This document shows positions 16,067-25,135 of a stretch of DNA of 35,177 bases, piece after piece. The stretch comes from Mycobacterium sp. 1465703.0. Lineage in GTDB: Bacteria; Actinomycetota; Actinomycetes; Mycobacteriales; Mycobacteriaceae. The translations under genes and the position numbers were made by a program. Positions within the stretch are counted from its first letter, which is position 1. Each line of letters opens with the position of its first letter. Location: the NCBI RefSeq assembly GCF_001672975.1, contig NZ_LZKU01000054.1, positions 1 to 35,177 on the forward strand, read 5' to 3'. Below the pieces are notes generated by a model. It was not told the DNA's origin, searched no databases, and saw only the letters and a list, made by a program, of their open reading frames with translations.

Positions 16067-16630
16067 ATGGGCACCGTAGTGACTATGGGCGTTGTAGTGA
16101 TCGGCCAGATCGGACGCGACTTGGTATTGCGTACTGAGAGGCCGCCGACATCCAGCGAATCCGTGAAGATCCTGCATCGCGACGAGTTACTCGGCGGCAA
16201 GGGCGCCAACCAGGCTGTCGGTCTGGCCCAGCTGGGCGTACCGGTCGCGCTCATCGGCGTGGTGGGTGATGACTACGCCGGATCCTCGGCACTGCAGCAG
16301 GCCGAACGCGACGGCATCGACATCGGCGGCGTCGTGCGCCGCGGCACAACAGCGCTCCTGATCGATATCGTCGGTCGGCCGTCCGAACGCATGCTTCTCG
16401 ACGACGTCCCGGAAAGCTCCCTGGTCCAAGTCGCCGACCTCGATCGGTCGTTGCTCGACGGCGCCGACACCGTCTCTGTGCAGCTGCAGCAGCCGGCTGC
16501 CACGGTTCTGGCAGCGGCGCAGCGCGCACGGCAACGGGGATTGCGTGTGGTGGCCGACGGCGCGCCCGCCCCGCGGATTCGAACCGACCTGCTCGCGGCG
16601 GTCGACGTGTTACGGGCCGGCAGCGGCTAG
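16067..16630 (+). pseudogene. C-terminally truncated PfkB/ribokinase-family sugar kinase
   Basis: The reading frame encodes the N-terminal two thirds of a PfkB-family carbohydrate kinase: VVVIGQIGRDLVLR, the GGKGANQAVGLAQLG substrate-binding signature, VGDDYAGSSAL, and on to DGAPAPRIRTDLLAAVDVLRAG. It then stops at 16630 after about 187 residues, against about 300 in the family. The second signature (DTxGAGD, with the catalytic aspartate and anion hole) is absent. Only 44 bp separate the stop from the end of prpR, so the missing part is not nearby. The product cannot be an active kinase by known mechanism, and I call it a remnant. ATG 16085 is an alternative start. Confidence 0.75.
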
Positions 16631-16650
16631 CGCCACCGTGCAACGCCTCG

Positions 16651-16672
16651 GCGGTCGCCCGGACCTGACCGC
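16651..16672. terminator. Possible bidirectional terminator hairpin
   Basis: GCGGTC (16651-16656) and GACCGC (16667-16672) are perfect inverted arms with a 10-bp loop. They lie in the short gap between the stops of the convergent kinase remnant and prpR. There is no T-run, as is common in mycobacteria, so the assignment is weak. Confidence 0.3.
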
Positions 16673-16674
16673 GC

Positions 16675-18090
16675 TCAGGGCGTGATCGCGGGCGGATACG
16701 GCAGATCGGTGCTGCTGTGCGGGTCGACATACACCGGATGACCGAGATACGGGAAGGCTCGTTGCGGACAGGCGGGCCGGTCGCAGATCTTGCAGCCGGC
16801 GCCGATCGGCACGATCGACTCGGGGGCGGTCAGATCGATGCCCACCGAGTAGACCAGTTTCTCGGCCTGGGCCACGTCGCATCCCAACCCGATGGCAAAG
16901 CTCTTGTCCGGGCCCAGATAACGGTTCGGCTCCGTCGTGGTGGTCCTGGCGATCCAGAAGTAGGTGCGTTCGTCGGGCATCTGCGCGACCTGTGTCAGAA
17001 ATTGACCGGGGCGGGAAAACGCATGGTGGACCACCCACAGCGGGCAGTTCCCGCCAACGCGGGAAAAATGAAATGCCGTGGCGGACTGCCGTTTGGAGAT
17101 GTTTCCCGCGCTGTCGGTGCGGACGAAGATGAAAGGGACCCCGCGGGCGTTCGGACGTTGCAGGGTGGACAGCCGGTGGCAGATGGTTTCGAATCCCACC
17201 TCGAATCGCCGGCCCAGCTGGTCGATGTCGTAACGCACGCTCTCCGCGGCGTCCAGGAATCTGCGGTAGGGCAACAGCAGGGCGCCGGCGAAGTAGTTGG
17301 CCAATCCGATGCGGGCTACCCCGCGTGCGTCATCGCTGAGCTGATCGTCACCTGCGATGATCCCGGTGATCAGCCTGGCCTGGGTCAGCAGGGCAATCTG
17401 CGTGGCGAGCTGGAAGGCACGCTGACCCGGGTGCAGCCACCGGGCCACGTACAAGGTTTTTGATTCGGGTGCGAACAGCCGTTTGGAGTTGGGATCCAGC
17501 GCCTGACCGTCGTCGATCACCACCGTGACGCCGAGTTTGTCGGCGAGCACTTCCGCCAGCTGCCCGTCGAGACCGCCGATGCGTAAGTTGTTCGTGTCGA
17601 ACAGGTCTTCGGCGGCGACGTCCAGTTCACCGATGTAGTTTTTCCGGTCGTAGAAGAAGTCCCGAACCTCTTCGAATGGCATGGGCTGCTGGATCATTGC
17701 CGACGTGTCGAGGTTGGCGCGACTGTGCAGCGCTTCGAGATCGGCAGTTGTGTCGTGCAGCCGCCGGTGCATATTCACCAACGTCTGACCGACCGCCGGC
17801 ATGCGGGCGACGAGTTCCTCGACTTGCGCGGTCGTGGCAGACGTGTCGGCCAGAACCTCCCGCAAGTCCGAGACCAAGCGAGCGTCGGATTCCGGGGCGA
17901 AGTAATGCGTCGGCAAGTTGAACCGCTCGGTGAGGGTGAGCAGCACCGAAACGGTGATCGGGCGCTGATCGTTTTCCAGCTGGTTGACGTAGCTGGTCGA
18001 CAAGCCCAGGGCGCGCGCCAGCGCCACTTGGGTCAGCCCCTGCTCCTCGCGCAAACGCCGTAGCCGCGCGCCGGCGAACGTTTTCGCCAC
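16675..18090 (-). CDS. prpR: PrpR (RamB-family) regulator of propionate catabolism
   Basis: A 471-residue regulator from GTG 18090 (MAKTF..., as in known PrpR); GTG 18099 would add three residues and has AAGGGG 10 bp upstream. The Xre-type helix-turn-helix is at about 5-60. A central IrrE-like (DUF955) region of about 150-290 lacks the HExxH metal motif (it reads [10 protein letters not shown]), so it is not a protease. The C-terminal short-chain acyl-CoA-sensing region contains the cysteine cluster [10 protein letters not shown] (C433, C436, C441), which matches the iron-sulfur site reported for M. tuberculosis PrpR. It is divergent from prpD and should activate prpDBC when propionyl-CoA is abundant. 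Confidence 0.93.
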   Translation of the reverse strand: MAKTFAGARLRRLREEQGLTQVALARALGLSTSYVNQLENDQRPITVSVLLTLTERFNLPTHYFAPESDARLVSDLREVLADTSATTAQVEELVARMPAVGQTLVNMHRRLHDTTADLEALHSRANLDTSAMIQQPMPFEEVRDFFYDRKNYIGELDVAAEDLFDTNNLRIGGLDGQLAEVLADKLGVTVVIDDGQALDPNSKRLFAPESKTLYVARWLHPGQRAFQLATQIALLTQARLITGIIAGDDQLSDDARGVARIGLANYFAGALLLPYRRFLDAAESVRYDIDQLGRRFEVGFETICHRLSTLQRPNARGVPFIFVRTDSAGNISKRQSATAFHFSRVGGNCPLWVVHHAFSRPGQFLTQVAQMPDERTYFWIARTTTTEPNRYLGPDKSFAIGLGCDVAQAEKLVYSVGIDLTAPESIVPIGAGCKICDRPACPQRAFPYLGHPVYVDPHSSTDLPYPPAITP

Positions 18091-18114
18091 CAGACACACA
18101 GTACGCCCGCCCCT

Positions 18115-18155
18115 TTCGCAATATTCGCAAAAACTTGCTGCTGAGGACGCAAAAT
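18115..18155. promoter_or_regulatory. Candidate PrpR operator repeats between prpR and prpD
   Basis: TTCGCAA occurs at 18115-18121 and again at 18124-18130 (9-bp period). CGCAAAA occurs at 18126-18132 and again at 18148-18154. An AAACTTGC element at about 18131-18138 resembles the AACTTTGCAAA-type boxes known for RamB/PrpR. They are AT-rich islands in a GC-rich window, placed upstream of the prpD promoter. Confidence 0.6.
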
Positions 18156-18172
18156 TACGCTTTTACAGGGGA

Positions 18173-18201
18173 TTTACCCCGCTACCAACTCTGCGTAGTG
18201 T
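18173..18201 (+). promoter_or_regulatory. Putative leaderless promoter of prpD
   Basis: TTTACC (18173-18178) and TAGTGT (18196-18201) are separated by 17 bp and fit a SigA-like promoter. The prpD ATG begins 7 bp after the -10, at the expected transcription start. No Shine-Dalgarno sequence precedes that ATG. GGGG-ATTTA-CCCC at 18168-18180 overlaps the -35 and may be a further control site. Confidence 0.5.
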
Positions 18202-18208
18202 GCGGCTT

Positions 18209-19708
18209 ATGCGGATCCATGACGTTCGAACCCGGCGCAGCGCCGACGACTTCCCTCGTAGCGAGCACCTGGCCTGGAAGATCGCCGAGGTCGCGGCCGA
18301 CCCGGTCGACGTCCCGGCGGACACCGAGACGATGGTGATCAACCGGATCATCGACAACGCCGCGGTGTCGTCTGCCGCGGTGACCCGCCGCCCGGTCGCC
18401 TCCGCGCGCGCCCAGGCGCAGGCGCATCCATCGAAGGGCGCCAAGGTTTTCGGCATCCAGGGCGACTACTCGCCGGAGTGGGCCGCCTGGGCCAACGGCG
18501 TGGCGGTCCGCGAATTGGACTTCCACGACACCTTCCTGGCCGCCGAGTACTCCCACCCGGGGGACAACATTCCGCCTCTGGTCGCCGTGGCCCAGCACCT
18601 CGGGATCAGCGGAGCCGACCTGATCCGCGGTATCGCAACCGGTTACGAGATTCAGATCGATCTGGTCAAGGGAATCTGCTTGCACGAGCACAAGATTGAC
18701 CACGTCGCCCACCTCGGCCCGTCGGTGGCCGCCGGCCTGGGCGCCATGCTGCGTCTGGACAAGGAGACCATCTATCAGGCGATCGGCCAGGCACTGCACT
18801 TGACGACGTCCACTCGGCAATCACGTAAAGGCCTGATCTCCAGCTGGAAGGCGTACGCGCCCGCCTGGGCCGGCAAGGTTGCCATCGAGGCCGTCGACCG
18901 TGCGATGCGCGGCGAGGGTGCGCCCGCCCCCATCTGGGAGGGTGAGGACGGGGTGATCGCGTGGCTACTTTCCGGCCCGGAACACACCTACCACGTTCCG
19001 CTGCCCGAACCCGGCGAGCCCAAGCGCGCCATCCTGGACAGTTACACCAAGGAGCACTCGGCCGAATATCAGAGTCAGGCGCTGATCGACCTGGCCCGCC
19101 GAATGCGGGACAGGCTCGGCGATCTGGACCAGGTCGCCACGATCGTGCTGCACACCAGCCATCACACCCACTACGTGATCGGCACCGGAGCAAACGACCC
19201 GCAGAAGTTCGATCCGGATGCCTCGCGTGAAACGCTGGACCACTCGGTGATGTACATCTTCGCCGTTGCACTGCAGGACGGAACCTGGCATCACGAACGG
19301 TCCTACGCACCCGAACGGGCGCACCGGCCCGACACCATAGAACTGTGGCACAAGGTCTCGACGGTCGAAGATCCCGAATGGACGCGGCGCTATCACTCCT
19401 CTGATCCCGCGGAGAAGGCGTTCGGCGCCCGTGCCGAAGTCACCCTCAAAAACGGTGAGGTGATCGTCGACGAGATCGCCGTCGCCGATGCTCATCCACT
19501 GGGGGCCCGACCGTTCGAGCGCAAGCAGTACATCGCAAAGTTCAACGAACTGGCTCACGACGTGGTCAGCGACACCGACCAGCAGCGCTTTCTGTCTGTG
19601 GCGGAATCCCTTTCGGAGCTGCAAGCCGGCGCTCTGGGTGCACTCAACATCACGGTCGGTCCGCTGGTGCTCGCTCACGCGCCCACGATTCCCGCCGGAA
19701 TCTTCTGA
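18209..19708 (+). CDS. prpD: 2-Methylcitrate dehydratase PrpD
   Basis: A 499-residue MmgE/PrpD-family enzyme that dehydrates 2-methylcitrate to 2-methyl-cis-aconitate in the methylcitrate cycle. The sequence follows mycobacterial PrpD throughout: [44 protein letters not shown], and [21 protein letters not shown] three codons upstream (18200) is possible. I prefer ATG 18209, which matches known PrpD N-termini and the likely transcription start. The stop TGA shares its A with the ATG of prpB (TGATG), so the genes are translationally coupled. Confidence 0.95.
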   Translation: MRIHDVRTRRSADDFPRSEHLAWKIAEVAADPVDVPADTETMVINRIIDNAAVSSAAVTRRPVASARAQAQAHPSKGAKVFGIQGDYSPEWAAWANGVAVRELDFHDTFLAAEYSHPGDNIPPLVAVAQHLGISGADLIRGIATGYEIQIDLVKGICLHEHKIDHVAHLGPSVAAGLGAMLRLDKETIYQAIGQALHLTTSTRQSRKGLISSWKAYAPAWAGKVAIEAVDRAMRGEGAPAPIWEGEDGVIAWLLSGPEHTYHVPLPEPGEPKRAILDSYTKEHSAEYQSQALIDLARRMRDRLGDLDQVATIVLHTSHHTHYVIGTGANDPQKFDPDASRETLDHSVMYIFAVALQDGTWHHERSYAPERAHRPDTIELWHKVSTVEDPEWTRRYHSSDPAEKAFGARAEVTLKNGEVIVDEIAVADAHPLGARPFERKQYIAKFNELAHDVVSDTDQQRFLSVAESLSELQAGALGALNITVGPLVLAHAPTIPAGIF

Positions 19709-20622
19709 TGAGCGGACTGATCGGCAGCGCCACACCGGCGGCCACGAAAAGGGCTCAATTCCGCGCCGCCCTGGAAACCGGTCGCTTGCAACGGTTCCCG
19801 GGAGCCTTCTCGCCGCTGGTGGCCAAGCTCGTCGCCGAACTCGGATTCGACGGCGTGTACGTGTCGGGGGCCGCGCTGTCCGCCGACCTCGGTCTGCCCG
19901 ACATCGGCCTGACCACCCTGACCGAAGTCAGCAGCCGCAGCTCGCAGATCGCTTCGGTGACCGACCTGCCCACCCTCATCGACGCCGACACCGGTTTCGG
20001 TGAACCGATGAACGCCGCCCGCACCGTGACCATGCTGGAGGACGCCGGGCTGGCCGGTTGTCACCTCGAGGACCAGGAAAACCCCAAGCGGTGCGGGCAT
20101 CTCGACGGCAAGGCTGTGGTGCCGGCCGGCGATATGATCAAGCGCCTGCGGGCCGCCGTGGCAGCCCGCCGAGACCCGAACTTCATCATCTGCGCCCGTA
20201 CCGATGCCGCCGGAATCGAAGGGTTGCCCGCGGCGATCGACCGTGCCAAGGCCTACGCCGACGCGGGCGCCGACCTGATTTTCACCGAAGCCCTGCGCTC
20301 ACCGGAAGAATTCGAACAGTTCCGGGCCGCGGTGGATACGCCGCTGCTGGCCAACATGACCGAGTTCGGCAAGTCGGAGCTGTTGACCGCCCAGCAGCTG
20401 TCCGACATCGGCTACAACATGGTGATCTATCCGGTGACCACCCTGCGGCTAGCCATGCACGCCGTCGAAGTGGGTCTTCGTGAAATCGCAGCCAGCGGAA
20501 CACAATCCGGCCTGCTGGACCGCATGCAACACCGCACCCGACTCTACGAGCTGCTGCGCTACGCCGACTACAGCCAATTCGATTCTGAGATTAACTTCGC
20601 CCGCCGAGGAGTCGCGCAATGA
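19708..20622 (+). CDS. prpB: Methylisocitrate lyase PrpB
   Basis: A 304-residue lyase of the isocitrate lyase/PEP mutase superfamily that splits 2-methylisocitrate into pyruvate and succinate. The catalytic signature KRCGH is at 127-131 with C129. Metal-site aspartates lie in DADTGFG (D92, D94). The length is that of PrpB (about 290-305) and well below that of isocitrate lyase. M. tuberculosis lacks prpB and uses isocitrate lyase for this step, so its presence argues against the tuberculosis complex. It is coupled to prpD by TGATG and to prpC by ATGA. Confidence 0.95.
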   Translation: MSGLIGSATPAATKRAQFRAALETGRLQRFPGAFSPLVAKLVAELGFDGVYVSGAALSADLGLPDIGLTTLTEVSSRSSQIASVTDLPTLIDADTGFGEPMNAARTVTMLEDAGLAGCHLEDQENPKRCGHLDGKAVVPAGDMIKRLRAAVAARRDPNFIICARTDAAGIEGLPAAIDRAKAYADAGADLIFTEALRSPEEFEQFRAAVDTPLLANMTEFGKSELLTAQQLSDIGYNMVIYPVTTLRLAMHAVEVGLREIAASGTQSGLLDRMQHRTRLYELLRYADYSQFDSEINFARRGVAQ

Positions 20623-21746
20623 GCACCATCGAAGACAACCACCCCCGCATCTACAAGGGCCTGGCCGGCGTCGTCGTCGACACCACCGCTATCTCCAAGG
20701 TCGTCCCGGAAACCAACTCGCTGACCTACCGTGGGTATCCGGTCCAGGACCTCGCGGCACTTTGCAGCTTCGAACAGGTTGCCTACTTGCTCTGGCATGG
20801 CGAGCTTCCCGACGACCAACAGCTTGCGCTGTTCACCCAGCGAGAACGAGCTGCCCGGCGGCTGAACCGATCCCAGTTGTCGTTGTTGACCAAATTGCCC
20901 GAAACCTGCCACCCGATGGATGTGGTGCGGACCTTCATCAGCTCCATGGGTGCCGAAGACCCGGAAGAGGACGACAGCAGCCCAGCGGCCAACTACGCCA
21001 AGGCGCTACGGATGTTCGCGGTGCTGCCCACCGTCGTCGCCGCCGACATGCGCCGCCGGCGCGGCCTGGACCCCATCGCCCCGCACAGCCACATGAACTA
21101 TGCGCAGAACTTTCTGCACATGTGCTTCGGTGACGTGCCCGAACAGGTCGTGGTGGATGCCTTCGAGCAGTCGATGGTCCTCTATGCCGAGCACAGCTTC
21201 AACGCATCCACCTTCGCCGCCCGGGTCGTCACTTCTACCCAGTCCGACATCTACAGCGCGGTCACGGCCGCCATCGGCGCGCTCAAAGGTCCACTGCATG
21301 GTGGCGCCAACGAAGCCGTCATGCGCGACATGCTCGAGATCGGCACCGCCGACAAGGCGGCGGCATGGCTGCAGGGCAAGCTGGATCGCAAGGACAAGAT
21401 CATGGGCTTCGGTCACCGGGTGTACAAAAACGGTGACTCGCGGGTGCCGACCATGAAGGAGGCACTCAAACGCGTCGCGGCGGCCCGCAACGGTCAGCAG
21501 TGGCTCGACATCTATCAAGTCCTGGAGACGGGCATGGCCGAGGCAAACGGCATCAAGCCGAACCTGGACTTTCCGACCGGTCCGGCCTATCACCTGATGG
21601 GATTCGACGTCGGCATCTTCACCCCGATCTTCGTGATGAGCCGGATCACCGGGTGGACGGCACACATCATCGAGCAGACCGCGTCCAATGCGTTGATCCG
21701 TCCGCTGAGCGAGTATGTCGGACCTCCGCAGCGCGCTCTATCGTAA
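20619..21746 (+). CDS. prpC: 2-Methylcitrate synthase PrpC
   Basis: A 375-residue citrate-synthase-family enzyme that condenses propionyl-CoA with oxaloacetate. The catalytic residues are H227 (GPLHGG), H266 (GFGHRVYK) and D317 (LDFPTG). The short length (about 375, against about 430 for hexameric citrate synthases) and the operon position identify it as PrpC. The signature EHSFNAST is at 191-198. ATG overlaps the prpB stop in ATGA. The stop is 5 bp before the start of the pyruvate carboxylase gene. Confidence 0.95.
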   Translation: MSTIEDNHPRIYKGLAGVVVDTTAISKVVPETNSLTYRGYPVQDLAALCSFEQVAYLLWHGELPDDQQLALFTQRERAARRLNRSQLSLLTKLPETCHPMDVVRTFISSMGAEDPEEDDSSPAANYAKALRMFAVLPTVVAADMRRRRGLDPIAPHSHMNYAQNFLHMCFGDVPEQVVVDAFEQSMVLYAEHSFNASTFAARVVTSTQSDIYSAVTAAIGALKGPLHGGANEAVMRDMLEIGTADKAAAWLQGKLDRKDKIMGFGHRVYKNGDSRVPTMKEALKRVAAARNGQQWLDIYQVLETGMAEANGIKPNLDFPTGPAYHLMGFDVGIFTPIFVMSRITGWTAHIIEQTASNALIRPLSEYVGPPQRALS

Positions 21747-21751
21747 GTATC

Positions 21752-24700
21752 GTGTTTGCGAAGGTACTGGTCGCTAATCGCGGGGAGATTGCCATCCGCG
21801 CTTTCCGCGCGGCCTACGAGTTGGAGCTGGCGACCGTTGCGATCTATCCCTACGAGGATCGCAATTCCGTACATCGATTGAAGGCCGACGAGTCCTATCA
21901 GATCGGTGAGGAGGGCCACCCGGTCCGGGCCTACCTGTCGGTCGACGACATCGTCGCGACCGCACGGGCTTGTGGAGCCGACGCGATCTACCCCGGCTAT
22001 GGCTTCCTATCCGAGAACCCGGACCTGGCGGCGGCGTGCGCGGCGGCGGGCATCACCTTCGTCGGCCCGAGCGCGGAAGTCCTGGAGCTCACCGGCAACA
22101 AGTCGCGGGCGATCGCGGCGGCGCGGGCGGCGGGCCTTCCCGTGCTGGCTTCCTCTGCACCCTCGACGTCGGTGGACGACTTGGTGGCGGCCGCTGAGTC
22201 GATGACGTTCCCGCTGTTCGTCAAGGCGGTTGCGGGCGGCGGCGGACGCGGGATGCGCCGGGTGACCGACGCGGCATCGCTACCGGAAGCGATCGAGGCG
22301 GCCAGCCGCGAGGCCGAATCCGCGTTCGGGGACGCCTCGGTTTTTCTCGAGCAAGCGGTAATCAACCCGCGTCACATCGAGGTGCAGATCCTGGCCGACA
22401 CCCAGGGCAACGTGATTCACCTCTACGAGCGGGACTGCAGTGTGCAGCGCCGGCACCAGAAGGTTGTCGAGATCGCGCCGGCTCCCAATCTGGATCCGGA
22501 ACTGCGCCAACGCATTTGCGCAGACGCAGTGGCTTTCGCGCAGAGCATCGGCTATACCTGTGCCGGCACGGTCGAATTCTTGCTCGACGAACGTGGCAAT
22601 CATGTGTTCATAGAGATGAACCCACGCATCCAGGTGGAGCACACGGTCACCGAGGAGATCACCGACGTCGACCTGGTGTCGGCACAACTGCGGATCGCCG
22701 GCGGCCAGAGTTTGGAAGACATCGGTCTGAGCCAGAATTCGATCGTTCCACACGGTGCGGCGTTGCAGTGCCGCATCACCACCGAGGACCCGGCGAATGG
22801 GTTCCGCCCGGATACCGGTCGGATCACCGCCTATCGGACCCCGGGCGGGGCGGGAATCCGGCTGGACGGCGGCACCACACTAGGGGCCGACATCAGCGCG
22901 CATTTCGACTCGATGCTGATCAAGCTGACCTGCCGAGGTCGCGACTTCGCCACGGCGGTGCGCCGGGCGCGTCGCGCGGTCGCGGAGTTCCGCATCCGTG
23001 GCGTGTCGACGAATATCCCGTTCTTGCAAGCGGTTCTGGATGACGCTGATTTTCAGGCCGGCCGCGTCACCACCTCGTTCATCGAGGAGCGCCCGCAGCT
23101 GCTCACCGCGCGCAGCAGCGCCGATCGCGGCACCAAGATTCTGAGCTACCTGGCCGACGTCACCGTCAACAAGCCGCACGGTGAGCGACCCTCGGCGGTG
23201 TACCCGCACGACAAGCTGCCCGACATCGACCTGTCGACCATCCCGCCGGCGGGTTCCAAGCAGCGTTTGACCGAGCTCGGTCCGGAGCGATTTGCCACCT
23301 GGCTGCGCGAGTCACGCGGCGTCGGCGTCACCGACACCACGTTCCGCGACGCGCACCAGTCGCTGCTGGCCACCCGGGTTCGCACCAGCGGCCTGATCAA
23401 GATAGCGCCGTACATCGCCCGGACCACACCACAACTGCTGTCCATCGAATGCTGGGGCGGAGCGACTTACGATGTGGCGCTGCGGTTCCTGAAGGAGGAC
23501 CCTTGGGAGCGGCTGGCGACACTGCGTGAGGCGTTGCCCAACATCTGCCTGCAGATGCTGCTGCGCGGGCGCAACACCGTCGGCTACACGCCCTATCCGG
23601 AGACGGTCACGACGGCGTTCGTCGAGGAAGCGACGGCAACAGGCATCGACATCTTCCGCATCTTCGATGCGCTGAACAACGTCGACTCGATGCGACCGGC
23701 CATCGACGCCGTGCGGGAAACCGGGGCATCGGTGGCCGAGGTGGCGATGTCCTATACCGGCGATCTCAGCGACCCGGCCGAAAAGCTTTACACCCTGGAC
23801 TATTACCTGAAGCTCGCCGAGCAGATCGTCGAGGCGGGCGCACACGTGCTGGCCATCAAGGACATGGCCGGGCTGCTGCGCGCACCTGCGGCAGCGACCC
23901 TGGTCTCGGCGCTCAAGTTCCGATTCGACCTGCCGGTGCACGTGCACACCCACGACACCCCGGGCGGGCAACTGGCGACCTATGTGGCGGCCTGGCACGC
24001 CGGAGCCGACGCCGTCGACGGTGCCTCGGCGCCGCTGGCGGGAACCACCAGCCAGCCCGCGCTGTCGTCGATCGTGGCGGCCGCGGCCAATACCGCCTAC
24101 GACACCGGGTTGTCACTGCCGGCGGTCTGCGACCTGGAGCCCTATTGGGAGGCGCTCCGAAAGGTCTACGCGCCCTTCGAATCCGGGCTCCCGGCCCCGA
24201 CGGGACGCGTCTACCACCACGAGATCCCCGGTGGCCAGCTGTCGAACCTGCGCCAGCAGGCCATCGCACTGGGACTCGGTGACCGCTTCGAGGAGATCGA
24301 AAACGCCTATGCGGGAGCCGATGCCATTCTGGGGCATCTGGTCAAGGTCACCCCGTCCAGCAAAGTGGTCGGTGACCTGGCGCTGGCGCTGGTAGGCGCG
24401 GGCGTCAGCGCGCAAGACTTCGCCGACGACCCCGCCCGCTATGACATCCCGGACTCGGTCATCGGCTTCCTGCGTGGAGAGCTGGGTGACCCGCCGGGCG
24501 GTTGGCCTGAGCCGTTGCGTACCAAGGCTTTAGAGGGTCGGGGTCCAGCGAAGCCGGAACAGGCCCTATCGGCCGAAGATGAGGCAGCATTGGCAGTGCC
24601 GGGCGTCGATCGGCAGGCCACGCTGAATCGACTGTTGTTCCCCGGGCCGACCAAGGAGCTCGAGGACCATCGGGAACAGTACGGGGACACCTCTCGGCTG

Positions 24701-25135
24701 AGCGCCAACCAGTTCTTCTACGGATTGCGCCACGGGGACGAACATCGCGTCGAGCTGGAGCGCGGGGTGGAGCTGCTGATCGGCCTGGAAGCCGTCTCCG
24801 AACCCGACGAACGCGGCATGCGCACCGTGATGTGCATCCTCAACGGACAGCTGCGCCCGGTCGTGGTACGCGATCGCAGCATCGCGTCGGATGTGCCGGC
24901 GGCCGAGAAGGCCGATCGCGCCAACCCCGACCACATCGCCGCCCCGTTTGCCGGAGTCGTGACGGTGACCACCGAGGTCGGTGAGGAAGTCGAAGCCGGC
25001 CAAACCATTGCGACGATCGAAGCGATGAAGATGGAGGCCGCCGTCACCGCCACGAAGGCCGGTAAGGTCGCGCGGATTGCGGTGTCACAGACCGCGCAAG
25101 TGGAAGGTGGCGACCTCTTGGTGGTGATCGACTAG
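21752..25135 (+). CDS. pyc: Biotin-dependent pyruvate carboxylase
   Basis: A 1127-residue single-chain pyruvate carboxylase that makes oxaloacetate from pyruvate, bicarbonate and ATP. In order there is a biotin carboxylase domain (about 1-450, ATP-grasp loop GGGGRGMRR, FIEMNPRIQVEH), a carboxyltransferase domain (about 510-810, beginning TDTTFRDAHQSLLATR), the linker domain, and a C-terminal biotinyl domain with EAMKMEA and biotin lysine K1093. GTG 21752 (MFAKVLVANRGEIA) is the natural start; the open frame extends upstream into prpC. The gene lies 5 bp after prpC with no promoter between, so it is probably the fourth gene of the prp operon. The stop overlaps the convergent lyase gene in CTAG. 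Confidence 0.96.
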   Translation: MFAKVLVANRGEIAIRAFRAAYELELATVAIYPYEDRNSVHRLKADESYQIGEEGHPVRAYLSVDDIVATARACGADAIYPGYGFLSENPDLAAACAAAGITFVGPSAEVLELTGNKSRAIAAARAAGLPVLASSAPSTSVDDLVAAAESMTFPLFVKAVAGGGGRGMRRVTDAASLPEAIEAASREAESAFGDASVFLEQAVINPRHIEVQILADTQGNVIHLYERDCSVQRRHQKVVEIAPAPNLDPELRQRICADAVAFAQSIGYTCAGTVEFLLDERGNHVFIEMNPRIQVEHTVTEEITDVDLVSAQLRIAGGQSLEDIGLSQNSIVPHGAALQCRITTEDPANGFRPDTGRITAYRTPGGAGIRLDGGTTLGADISAHFDSMLIKLTCRGRDFATAVRRARRAVAEFRIRGVSTNIPFLQAVLDDADFQAGRVTTSFIEERPQLLTARSSADRGTKILSYLADVTVNKPHGERPSAVYPHDKLPDIDLSTIPPAGSKQRLTELGPERFATWLRESRGVGVTDTTFRDAHQSLLATRVRTSGLIKIAPYIARTTPQLLSIECWGGATYDVALRFLKEDPWERLATLREALPNICLQMLLRGRNTVGYTPYPETVTTAFVEEATATGIDIFRIFDALNNVDSMRPAIDAVRETGASVAEVAMSYTGDLSDPAEKLYTLDYYLKLAEQIVEAGAHVLAIKDMAGLLRAPAAATLVSALKFRFDLPVHVHTHDTPGGQLATYVAAWHAGADAVDGASAPLAGTTSQPALSSIVAAAANTAYDTGLSLPAVCDLEPYWEALRKVYAPFESGLPAPTGRVYHHEIPGGQLSNLRQQAIALGLGDRFEEIENAYAGADAILGHLVKVTPSSKVVGDLALALVGAGVSAQDFADDPARYDIPDSVIGFLRGELGDPPGGWPEPLRTKALEGRGPAKPEQALSAEDEAALAVPGVDRQATLNRLLFPGPTKELEDHREQYGDTSRLSANQFFYGLRHGDEHRVELERGVELLIGLEAVSEPDERGMRTVMCILNGQLRPVVVRDRSIASDVPAAEKADRANPDHIAAPFAGVVTVTTEVGEEVEAGQTIATIEAMKMEAAVTATKAGKVARIAVSQTAQVEGGDLLVVID

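Noticed and set aside
21500..21751. Upstream extension of the pyruvate carboxylase frame
   Set aside because: It is the prpC coding region in another frame; GTG 21752 gives the exact family length.
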